Below are positions 1 to 5,207 of a stretch of 5,991 nucleotides of DNA, piece by piece. A program made the translations under genes and the position numbers. Every line of letters starts with the position of its first letter. The stretch's first letter is position 1. The stretch comes from Nitrospiraceae bacterium (GTDB taxonomy: Bacteria > Nitrospirota > Thermodesulfovibrionia > Thermodesulfovibrionales > UBA1546). The notes below the pieces were generated by a model. It did not search any database and was not told the DNA's origin. It was given only the letters and a program-made list of their open reading frames with translations. The stretch is from the NCBI GenBank assembly GCA_003535475.1, contig DOHC01000247.1, positions 1 to 5,991 on the forward strand, read 5' to 3'.

Positions 1-804
1 GCCCTCTGCCGCCTTCACGCCTGCAATCTCTATGAACTTTGGGTCTATTGTGCCGTCACCGCTCATGAGCGGAACATTAATGCCGAGTTCTTTTGCCTGT
101 CTCACAATAAGCCCTGCCTCCGGATAAATGCCACCGAAATATATGAGTTCAGGTTTTTTATCTTTCATTGCTGTGAGGACTGTTTTGAAGTCTTTATCGC
201 CCTGTATGATTCCGCTGTAATAGACAACTTCAACTTTGCCTGTTATGAATTTTTTGAACTCATCTGCAAGTCCCTGACCGTATGTTGTCTTGTCGTGAAT
301 TATTGCAATCTTCTTAAGCTTGAGTTCGTTTATTACAAATTCAGCTCCGACCTTTCCCTGCTGGTCATCCCTTCCGCATACCCTGAATACACCTTTGTAT
401 CTTTTTTCCGTAAGCTGAGGATTTGTAGAGCCGGGGGATATCATAGGAATTCCTGCCCTGTTATATACATCTGAGGCAGGGATTGAGCAGCTTGAATTGA
501 AATGTCCGATTATCCCAACTGCCCCTGCATTCACAATCTTGTTTGCAATAGAAACTGCCTGCTTAGGCTCATGCTGATCGTCCTCAACCATTATCTCAAT
601 CTTCTTGCCGAGCACGCCGCCTTTTGCATTCCATTCCTCAACTGCAAGAGTGACGCCGTTCTTGAAGTCAGTTCCCATCTTTGCCTGATCGCCTGTCATC
701 GGCCCTGCAATGCCAATCTTTATAACGTCCTCTTTTTTCTGGCAGCCGTAAAATATCAGGGTTGAGACTATAAGTGCGAGTAATAGCACAGATAATTTCT
801 TCAT
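1..804 (-). CDS. Branched-chain amino acid-type ABC transporter substrate-binding lipoprotein (LivJ/LivK family), C-terminus beyond the window
   Basis: This is the ligand-binding subunit of a high-affinity amino acid ABC importer, acting in the periplasm as a probable lipoprotein. I translated the minus strand from the ATG at 804-802; it stays open for 268 codons and leaves the window, and the family is usually about 370 residues. Residues 1-20 are a signal peptide (MKKLSVLLLAL...) ending FYG-C21, a somewhat atypical lipobox. The periplasmic binding fold type I starts at IKIGIAGPMTG (28-38). The blocks KQAVSIANKIVN (81-92), PASDVYNRAGIPMISPGSTN (109-128) and IAIIHDKTTYGQGLA (166-180) closely match E. 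coli LivJ as I recall it. Ligand-contact equivalents Ser104, Thr127 and Tyr175 are kept, while the LivJ acidic residue that binds the amino group is Asp250 here instead of Glu. AGGAG sits six bases before the ATG. It lies 47 bp downstream of thiE on the same strand and may be co-transcribed; no transport partners are visible. The exact ligand is unknown. Confidence 0.93.
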   Translation of the reverse strand, partial: MKKLSVLLLALIVSTLIFYGCQKKEDVIKIGIAGPMTGDQAKMGTDFKNGVTLAVEEWNAKGGVLGKKIEIMVEDDQHEPKQAVSIANKIVNAGAVGIIGHFNSSCSIPASDVYNRAGIPMISPGSTNPQLTEKRYKGVFRVCGRDDQQGKVGAEFVINELKLKKIAIIHDKTTYGQGLADEFKKFITGKVEVVYYSGIIQGDKDFKTVLTAMKDKKPELIYFGGIYPEAGLIVRQAKELGINVPLMSGDGTIDPKFIEIAGVKAAEG

Positions 805-851
805 GGGTTTCTCCTTACCATTCAGGATTTTTAAATGTAATGTCAATTATA

Positions 852-1478
852 TTAAACAATCTGATTTTCTCTGTAAAGCACCTTTAAGAAGCGTGTTATG
901 TTCTCAGAAATATTGCCCTTGAGAATTGCAGATGCCACAGCAACTGCACCTGCGCCTGAATCAATAACTGATTCAAGATTTTCAGTGTTAATCCCGCCGA
1001 TAGCTACAACAGGAATTTTAGTTAGTTTTTTGATTTCTCTCAGAGCTGCGATGCCTTTCGGTTTGCCTGCATCTTTGGTCACTGTATGAAATATCGGGCC
1101 AAAGCCTATGTAGTCAGCCCCTCCTGCCTCTGCAGCAATTGCCTCATCAATATTGTGCGTTGATACGCCTATTATTTTTTCTCTGCCAAGAATATTTCGC
1201 GCCTCTTTTAGAGGCAGGTCTTTCTGTCCGAGATGAACGCCGTCTGCGTTTACTGCAAGAGCAATGTCTGTGTAATCGTTTACTATGAATGAAGCTCCAA
1301 ATTTGTCTGTCAGTTCTCTAAGCATCAACGCCTCTCTGTAAATGTCTCTGCGTGATTTGTCTTTCTCCCTGTACTGGATACATTTAACACCTGCGCTGAG
1401 GACAAGAGTGACCGTTTCTTTCAGGGTCAGGCAGGAACCTTTTCTTGCGGTGATAAAACAGATGCCGTTCAAATACAT
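852..1478 (-). CDS. thiE: Thiamine-phosphate synthase ThiE
   Basis: This cytoplasmic enzyme joins HMP-pyrophosphate and the thiazole phosphate to give thiamine monophosphate, the coupling step of vitamin B1 synthesis. The 208-residue length is normal for the family (about 200-220). The TIM-barrel signature blocks appear in order: QYREK (35-39), NDYTDIALAVNADGVHLGQKD (67-87, with the two metal/pyrophosphate Asp at 68 and 87), GVSTHN (104-109), GFGPIF..TVTK (125-135, phosphate/pyrophosphate contacts), VVAIGGI (157-163) and VAVASAI (179-185). No key residue appears to be missing. The ATG at 1478 is the only possible start: an in-frame stop lies a few codons upstream with no start codon between. 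Its Shine-Dalgarno sequence is poor. No other thi gene and no TPP riboswitch elements are visible upstream, so it is an isolated thiE. A 38-codon response-regulator remnant ends 10 bp before it on the same strand. Confidence 0.96.
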   Translation of the reverse strand: MYLNGICFITARKGSCLTLKETVTLVLSAGVKCIQYREKDKSRRDIYREALMLRELTDKFGASFIVNDYTDIALAVNADGVHLGQKDLPLKEARNILGREKIIGVSTHNIDEAIAAEAGGADYIGFGPIFHTVTKDAGKPKGIAALREIKKLTKIPVVAIGGINTENLESVIDSGAGAVAVASAILKGNISENITRFLKVLYRENQIV

Positions 1479-1488
1479 TATTTTGGCT

Positions 1489-1605
1489 TCAGGCGCTCTC
1501 TATTTTATTGCGACCCTTACGTTTTGGCTCGTACAGGGCGCAGACTGCTGCGGTTTCTGCCTGAGTTCTGCTGTCTTCCACGAGAAGAATCTTTGCCTGT
1601 GACAT
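1489..1605 (-). pseudogene. Truncated response-regulator receiver domain remnant
   Basis: I read this 38-codon ORF directly from the minus strand (ATG at 1605-1603, TGA at 1491-1489). Its first 17 residues, MSQAKILLVEDSRTQAE, are a textbook beta1/alpha1 start of a CheY-like receiver domain, with the acidic pair E10-D11 that would bind the magnesium. After residue 17 the sequence (TAAVCALYEPKRKGRNKIES) no longer resembles a receiver domain, and the phospho-acceptor Asp, the Thr/Ser and the Lys are all absent. A normal receiver is about 120 residues. There is no convincing Shine-Dalgarno sequence before the ATG. The best reading is a gene decayed by internal deletion or rearrangement. A very short expressed peptide ahead of thiE is possible but less likely. 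Confidence 0.6.
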
Positions 1606-1615
1606 ATTAAGTGGT

Positions 1616-1644
1616 AGTGTAGCACTTTTCCATGAAAAAATTAA
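1616..1644 (-). promoter_or_regulatory. Possible extended -10 promoter reading toward thiE
   Basis: On the minus strand, TGCTACACT (plus coordinates 1616-1624) matches an extended -10 element (TGN-TATAAT with two mismatches). The -35 position 17 bp upstream (TTAATT, 1639-1644) is poor. Transcription would begin near 1609, just ahead of the receiver remnant, and would continue through thiE and the binding-protein gene. This is the best sigma70-like candidate I see for the leftward genes, but the match is weak. Confidence 0.25.
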
Positions 1645-1709
1645 TACTTTTGAAAGGTATTTCATTGCTGTTTATGGTTTGTCTTGCATGTGGCGGACAC
1701 ATCTTTTAA
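1632..1709 (+). CDS. Tiny lipoprotein-like ORF (25 aa), possibly a remnant
   Basis: This 25-codon ORF (ATG 1632, TAA 1707-1709) encodes a peptide starting MKKLILLKGISLLFMV and ending CLACGGHIF. It has a basic N-terminus, a hydrophobic core and a cysteine at residue 20 preceded by L-A, which is close to a lipobox (position -3 is Cys rather than Leu). Processing would leave a mature peptide of only about six residues. Its stop codon directly abuts the possible TTG start of the histidine kinase. No strong Shine-Dalgarno sequence precedes it, and a possible sigma70-type promoter lies inside it. It could be a very small lipoprotein or the decapitated start of a lost lipoprotein gene. I cannot assign a function. 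Confidence 0.3.
   Translation: MKKLILLKGISLLFMVCLACGGHIF
1650..1678 (+). promoter_or_regulatory. Candidate sigma70-type promoter for the kinase-regulator operon
   Basis: TTGAAA (1650-1655) and TATGGT (1673-1678) are separated by 17 bp, giving 5/6 and 4/6 matches to the vegetative consensus. Transcription would start near 1685, upstream of every plausible kinase start codon. A second candidate is a perfect TATAAT at 1727-1732, but its -35 region is poor and it would leave the ATG at 1743 almost leaderless. Neither is proven. Confidence 0.3.
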
Positions 1710-3020
1710 TTGAGACCTGTAACAGTTATAATTAAAATTATTATGAATATGAAATTATACCTTCTTGTTTTGCTTCTTGTTACAGTGACGGCAATCACGC
1801 TTGTCAGCACATATCTTTTTTACAGGGCATCGCTTAGCGCTGCCGAATCTTTCCTGTCAGCTCACGCTGCAGCTATAAGCATGACCCTTGAGACATCATT
1901 GCTAAAATACGGGCTGAGGCAGGATATATTCAAGGATATAATACTGAATGAAAGATGGGAAGGCATTGCGTTTCTTGCATTTTATGGCAGTGAGGGGACG
2001 ATACTTCTTCACTCTAATGAAAAGCTGATTAATAAAAAACTGGATGCAGGTGAACTCACTACAAGGAGCGGCTCCGGCAGCGCAAGTCCTTCGTATATAA
2101 CTCACGGCACGGGAGAGAGCGTTTTTGTGATGGATACACCACTTGTTGTACAGGACAGAAAAGGAGTGTTGAGGATAGCCCTCCATCCCTATCCGTCTCA
2201 GATGATTGTAGAAAGGGCGCGCTTATTGTTTCTGAGTGTTTCAGTCATGCTTGTAGCGTTCTGGATAATAGCAATTCTATTTATAAGGGCATTTAAGCAG
2301 AGGATAAAACTGGAGTCTGTTATGGCGCAGAATGAGAGGCTTGCGATGTTAGGCAGGATGGCATCTGTGCTTGCCCATGAAATAAGGAATCCTCTCGGGG
2401 TGATTAAGGGATTTGCGCAGTACCTTAAAGAACAATCCGGCAATGTAAATGAGAAGACAGGCAAAGGGATTGATATTATCATAGATGAATCAAAGAGACT
2501 TGAGCTGCTCACAGATGACCTGCTTGTGTATGCAAAGATGGATGAACTCAGGATTGACGGCTTTGACCTGCCGTCTCTGGTGCGTGATGTTTTAACTTCC
2601 TTGCCCGTTAAACAGAAAGATATAGAGATGGATTTTGATATGCCTGGCAGATTGTCTGTGATGTCTGATAAGGAGAAGCTCAGACAGATTATTTATAACC
2701 TCCTCCAGAATTCCATTGATGCCATTGATGCCATTGAGGGCAGCGGTAAAATATCAGTATCGGTAAAAAGGGACAAAGATTCCATAATAATCTCGATATC
2801 AGATAACGGAAGAGGCATAGCCCCTGGTGAACTCGGGAAAATATTTTCTCCGTTTTATACCACTAAAGCGAAAGGCACAGGACTTGGTCTTGCAATAGTT
2901 GATAAGCTCGTAAAGGTGCTCGGAGGGACTGTCAGGATAGAGAGCAGTCATGGCAAATATACCACAGTTATAGTTGATCTGCCGTTCATTAAGAGCGGCG
3001 CTGTCTATTCAGGAGGATAG
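1710..3020 (+). CDS. Membrane sensor histidine kinase, ZraS/AtoS-like (NtrB-type transmitter)
   Basis: This inner-membrane kinase autophosphorylates and passes phosphate to the regulator encoded next. Numbering is from the TTG at 1710. Residues 15-38 form TM1 and 172-193 form TM2, enclosing a periplasmic sensor region of about 130 residues with no domain I recognise. No HAMP domain is evident; TM2 runs through a short helix (ENERLAMLGRM-like, 205-217) directly into the H-box LAHEIRNPLG, with phospho-acceptor His223. The ATPase part shows the N-box NLLQN (330-334), G1 DNGRGI (365-370), F-box FSPFYTTK (379-386) and G2 GTGLGL (389-394). All catalytic motifs are present. The start is uncertain: TTG 1710 has only a weak, distant GGCGGA, and ATG 1743 or 1749 would give a more typical N-terminus (MKLYLLVLLLV). 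Near the N-box a nine-base tandem repeat adds an extra Ile-Asp-Ala. The stop lies one base before the regulator start. Confidence 0.95.
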   Translation: MRPVTVIIKIIMNMKLYLLVLLLVTVTAITLVSTYLFYRASLSAAESFLSAHAAAISMTLETSLLKYGLRQDIFKDIILNERWEGIAFLAFYGSEGTILLHSNEKLINKKLDAGELTTRSGSGSASPSYITHGTGESVFVMDTPLVVQDRKGVLRIALHPYPSQMIVERARLLFLSVSVMLVAFWIIAILFIRAFKQRIKLESVMAQNERLAMLGRMASVLAHEIRNPLGVIKGFAQYLKEQSGNVNEKTGKGIDIIIDESKRLELLTDDLLVYAKMDELRIDGFDLPSLVRDVLTSLPVKQKDIEMDFDMPGRLSVMSDKEKLRQIIYNLLQNSIDAIDAIEGSGKISVSVKRDKDSIIISISDNGRGIAPGELGKIFSPFYTTKAKGTGLGLAIVDKLVKVLGGTVRIESSHGKYTTVIVDLPFIKSGAVYSGG

Positions 3021-3024
3021 TGTG
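3011..3024 (+). promoter_or_regulatory. Shine-Dalgarno and GTG start fixing the regulator N-terminus
   Basis: AGGAGG at 3011-3016 lies five bases before GTG at 3022, inside the last codons of the kinase gene. The protein from this GTG begins VGKKNFKILIVDDEE, the normal start of a receiver domain. The upstream ATG at 2974 would add 16 residues that are only the kinase coding sequence read in another frame, so it is rejected. The one-base gap implies translational coupling of kinase and regulator. Confidence 0.88.
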
Positions 3025-4353
3025 GGCAAAAAGAATTTTAAAATACTTATAGTTGACGATGAAGAACATTTTCTTCTGCTGCTGTCTAATATCCTTATTG
3101 AAGAAGGTTATGTTGTTAAGGCAGCGGATAGAGGGGAGAGGGCGCTTCAGATACTTGAGAATTTCAATGCGGATATGGTAATCACTGACCTGAAGATGCC
3201 TGATATGGACGGCATTCAGTTGATGAACATCGCCAGAACGAAATATCCGGATGCTGATTTTGTTGTTATCACTGCATTCGCGACTGTTGAGAGCGCTGTT
3301 GATGCCATGAAGAAAGGAGCAGTGGATTATATCACAAAGCCTTTGAAAGACCTTGATGAATTGAGGATAACCGTTGCACGTATTTTTGAAAAGAGAAAGC
3401 TGTTACAGGAAAATATCACTCTGAAAAACGAGCAGACCGATTCTCTGCCGCCTGTGGAGCTTATTTTCTCGGGCATTGATAAAGTCTATGAAGAAGTAAA
3501 GGCAGTGTCACCTGCGGATACAACGGTAATACTCTACGGTGAAACAGGGACTGGCAAAAGCCTTATAGCAAGGATAATCCACGTGCTGAGCAGGAGGAAG
3601 GGTTTGTTTGTTACTGTGAACTGTGCTGCAATCCCAGGGACACTTCTTGAGTCAGAATTCTTCGGTCATGAAAAAGGAGCTTTTACAGGTGCAGTTTCCT
3701 CAAAGAAGGGCAAGTTTGAACTTGCAAGTGATGGCACGATATTCCTTGATGAGATCTCAGAGATGACCGTTGACCTTCAGGCAAAGCTCTTGAGGGTTTT
3801 GCAGGAGAAATGCTTTGAAAGGCTTGGCGGCCTTGAGTCCATAACTGTGGACACCCGGGTGATTGCAGCTACAAACAGAGACCTTAAAAAATTAGTCGGA
3901 GAAGGCAGTTTCAGGGAGGATTTGTATTACAGGCTTAATGTTTTTCCCGTTAGTATCCCTCCACTCAGAGAACGAAAAGAAGCAATCCCCGTCCTTGTTG
4001 AGTATCTGGCGGACAGGTTGTCAAGAAAACTCGGCAAGCATGTTAAAAGCATCTCCGAAGATACCATGAAACGCCTTGTCTCATATCCCTGGCCCGGAAA
4101 TATCCGTGAACTTGAAAATACCATAGAGAGGGCAATAATTCTGAGCAAGAGCAGTATACTTGAAATACAACTGCCTGCTATTGAGGTGAAATCAGGAGTT
4201 GAAAATTTAAACATCAAGAGCATAGAGAAAAAAGCGATAGAGGATGCGCTGAATAGAGCAGGAGGAAACAGGAGGGTTGCATCAGAGATTCTCGGGATTT
4301 CATTGAGAGCATTGCAGTACAAGATTAAAGAGTACGACATATGTGAATCCTGA
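3022..4353 (+). CDS. Sigma54-dependent response regulator (receiver, AAA+, Fis-type HTH; NtrC/ZraR family)
   Basis: This cytoplasmic enhancer-binding protein uses ATP hydrolysis to open promoters held by sigma54 RNA polymerase once it is phosphorylated. It has 443 residues counted from GTG 3022. The receiver domain (about 5-120) has the acidic pair D12-D13, phospho-acceptor D56 in VITDLKMP, T84 and K106. The AAA+ domain (about 145-380) has Walker A GETGTGKS (173-180), the sigma54-contacting loop GAFTGA (219-224), Walker B TIFLDE (239-244), the arginine-rich block FREDLYYRLNVFP (297-309) and sensor II PWPGNIREL (356-364). A Fis-type helix-turn-helix occupies about 408-436. All motifs required for sigma54 activation are intact. 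The gene is the second in an operon with the kinase. Two palindromes and a sigma54 promoter lie within 115 bp of its stop codon, which makes the next gene its likely target. The length is normal for the family. Confidence 0.97.
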   Translation: MGKKNFKILIVDDEEHFLLLLSNILIEEGYVVKAADRGERALQILENFNADMVITDLKMPDMDGIQLMNIARTKYPDADFVVITAFATVESAVDAMKKGAVDYITKPLKDLDELRITVARIFEKRKLLQENITLKNEQTDSLPPVELIFSGIDKVYEEVKAVSPADTTVILYGETGTGKSLIARIIHVLSRRKGLFVTVNCAAIPGTLLESEFFGHEKGAFTGAVSSKKGKFELASDGTIFLDEISEMTVDLQAKLLRVLQEKCFERLGGLESITVDTRVIAATNRDLKKLVGEGSFREDLYYRLNVFPVSIPPLRERKEAIPVLVEYLADRLSRKLGKHVKSISEDTMKRLVSYPWPGNIRELENTIERAIILSKSSILEIQLPAIEVKSGVENLNIKSIEKKAIEDALNRAGGNRRVASEILGISLRALQYKIKEYDICES

Positions 4354-4363
4354 GGCATGACAG

Positions 4364-4376
4364 CGCAAATATTGCA
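4364..4376 (+). promoter_or_regulatory. Upstream, degenerate copy of the putative regulator-binding site
   Basis: CGCAAATATTGCA matches 10 of 13 positions of the palindrome core TGCAAACTTTGCA found 19 bp downstream, and it is itself an imperfect dyad (GCAA-N3-TTGC). Its centre would lie about 107 bp upstream of the predicted sigma54 start. A pair of such sites is typical of enhancers for NtrC-family activators. Binding by the adjacent regulator is inferred. Confidence 0.5.
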
Positions 4377-4380
4377 TTTA

Positions 4381-4397
4381 GGTGCAAACTTTGCACC
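4381..4397 (+). promoter_or_regulatory. Perfect 17-bp palindrome, putative enhancer site for the adjacent regulator
   Basis: GGTGCAAACTTTGCACC is a perfect inverted repeat of 8-bp arms around one central base. Its centre (4389) lies about 88 bp upstream of the start predicted from the sigma54 element, within the normal -80 to -150 range for upstream activating sequences. The symmetry suits a dimeric Fis-type helix-turn-helix. It is unlikely to be a terminator because the loop would be minimal and no T-run follows. Confidence 0.65.
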
Positions 4398-4450
4398 GTG
4401 GTATTGGGAACAGAAATTAAAAGTGTTTGAAAAATAAAGCCTTTTTTGTC

Positions 4451-4466
4451 TGGCATGGGTTGTGCA
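4451..4466 (+). promoter_or_regulatory. Sigma54 (-24/-12) promoter upstream of the exported-protein gene
   Basis: TGGCATGGGTTGTGCA aligns to the consensus TGGCACG-N4-TTGCW with two mismatches (T for C in the first block, G for T in the second). The invariant GG (4452-4453) and GC (4464-4465) are exactly ten bases apart, as required. The predicted transcription start is near 4477. It faces the gene at 4687 and lies 97 bp after the stop of a sigma54-dependent regulator, which strengthens the call. The leader would be about 210 nt. Confidence 0.75.
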
Positions 4467-4476
4467 GTTATTATGA

Positions 4477-4686
4477 AATGTCAGAGAGAAAAGGGAGGTG
4501 GAATGGACAGAAGAGGTAGAAAATAATAGATGAGGCTGAGGGAATAAAAGAATAGGAAATAAATCTCAGAGAATGGAGGGAAAGATGAAAACAATGCTCT
4601 TTACATTAAAATAAATACTCACGAATGAATGCAAACCACTCAAATCTCTTAATTAGAGAGTACAAAACCGGCTCAAGGAGGCATGC
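4477..4686 (+). other. Purine-rich 5' leader with tiny ORFs
   Basis: This is the predicted untranslated leader between the sigma54 start and the exported-protein gene. The first about 115 bases are strikingly rich in A and G. I see two minute ORFs with good Shine-Dalgarno sequences: ATG 4503 to TAA 4526 (MDRRGRK, preceded by GGGAGGT) and ATG 4585 to TAA 4614 (MKTMLFTLK, preceded by GGAGGG). A 21-codon ORF without a clear Shine-Dalgarno sequence (ATG 4625 to TGA 4690) overlaps the start codon of the next gene. A weak 5-bp stem (TCTCT/AGAGA, 4645-4659) lies before the ribosome binding site. I recognise no known riboswitch. It may be a regulatory leader or simply decayed sequence. Confidence 0.4.
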
Positions 4687-5139
4687 ATGAGAGCAAAAAG
4701 GATCATAGGATTGGCAGTAACGGTAATATTTCTCTTGACCGCGTCGGCAGCCCTCGCCGCATGGAAGGGGTATCGCGGGAGCGGCGGATGGGGAGTGAAT
4801 GACCCCTACCAGAGGAACTATAACACTGCCACGGTGGAGACGATATCGGGCGTCGTGGAAAGCGTGGACAAGGTTACGCCTGTGAAGGGTATGTATTCCG
4901 GAATTCATCTCATGGTGAAGACAGACAAAGAGACCATTTCCGTAGACCTCGGACCGGAATGGTATATCGAGAGGCTCGATACCAAGATCGAGAAAGGCGA
5001 CAAGATCCAGGTGAAGGGGTCGAGGGTGACCCTCTCAGGCAAGCCGGCAATTATTGCGGCTGAAGTAAAGAAAGGCGACAGTACCCTTGTCCTCAGGGAC
5101 AGCGCAGGCATTCCAGCCTGGGCAGGATGGAGAAGGTAA
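4687..5139 (+). CDS. Exported small protein, probable OB-fold, of unknown function
   Basis: This 150-residue protein is predicted to be periplasmic. Residues 1-24 form a classic Sec signal peptide (MRAKR, hydrophobic core, ALA|AW cleavage). A Gly/Tyr-rich linker follows to about residue 48. A compact beta-rich domain (about 50-137) contains ISGVVESVDKVTP, the hydrophobic strand HLMVKTD, VDLGPEWYI, KIEKGDKIQVKGSRV and AAEVKKGDSTLVLRD, and the protein ends AWAGWRR. The pattern (a first strand with G-V-V-x-x-V, a central K-G-D-x-I-x-V-x-G turn) resembles a small bacterial OB-fold; this is by eye only. There is no cysteine or heme motif. AGGAGG (4676-4681) lies five bases before the ATG. It is the first full-length gene after the sigma54 promoter and the likely main target of the upstream two-component system, placed like zraP in ZraSR systems but unrelated in sequence. 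GC content is near 58% in sampled rows, well above the regulator gene. Confidence 0.9.
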   Translation: MRAKRIIGLAVTVIFLLTASAALAAWKGYRGSGGWGVNDPYQRNYNTATVETISGVVESVDKVTPVKGMYSGIHLMVKTDKETISVDLGPEWYIERLDTKIEKGDKIQVKGSRVTLSGKPAIIAAEVKKGDSTLVLRDSAGIPAWAGWRR

Positions 5140-5155
5140 AAGGACGGATAACAGA

Positions 5156-5188
5156 AAAGGCCCTGCGGTGAGCCGGGGCGGGGCCTTT
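5156..5188 (+). terminator. Probable intrinsic terminator or attenuator after the exported-protein gene
   Basis: AAAGGCCC (5156-5163) pairs perfectly with GGGCCTTT (5181-5188), and a smaller CGG-TGAG-CCG hairpin sits inside the loop. The T-run is short (TTT then CAAT), so termination may be partial. It ends 19 bp before the ABC ATPase start, leaving no room for a separate promoter. The transporter is therefore probably expressed by read-through. Confidence 0.62.
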
Positions 5189-5207
5189 CAATACAGGGGG
5201 ACAGCAT

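Noticed and set aside
502..765. Plus-strand 87-codon ORF
   Set aside because: It is the antisense of the binding-protein gene, which has clear LivJ-like blocks over the same bases.
1525..1540. TGGCTCG-TACA-GGGCG as a sigma54 promoter
   Set aside because: The spacing is right but the -12 block is poor (GGGC, then G), and it lies about 80 bp or more from any plus-strand start, inside the receiver remnant.
1342..1602. Plus-strand 86-codon ORF opposite the thiE start
   Set aside because: It lies antisense to thiE and the receiver remnant, which carry recognisable motifs; the plus-strand peptide shows none and has no ribosome binding site.
1479..1620. TPP riboswitch upstream of thiE
   Set aside because: No THI-box elements such as CTGAGA are visible on the minus strand; the interval is taken up by the receiver-domain remnant.
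1675..1688. TGGTTTGTCTTGCA as a sigma54 promoter for the kinase gene
   Set aside because: The GG and GC are only eight bases apart; sigma54 promoters need ten.
3927..4358. Minus-strand 143-codon ORF
   Set aside because: It is a shadow of the AAA+ and helix-turn-helix region of the sigma54 regulator; no domain is recognisable.
4381..4397. The 17-bp palindrome as a transcription terminator for the regulator operon
   Set aside because: The arms leave a loop of one base (three if the inner pair opens) and no T-run follows; the spacing to the sigma54 element fits an operator better.
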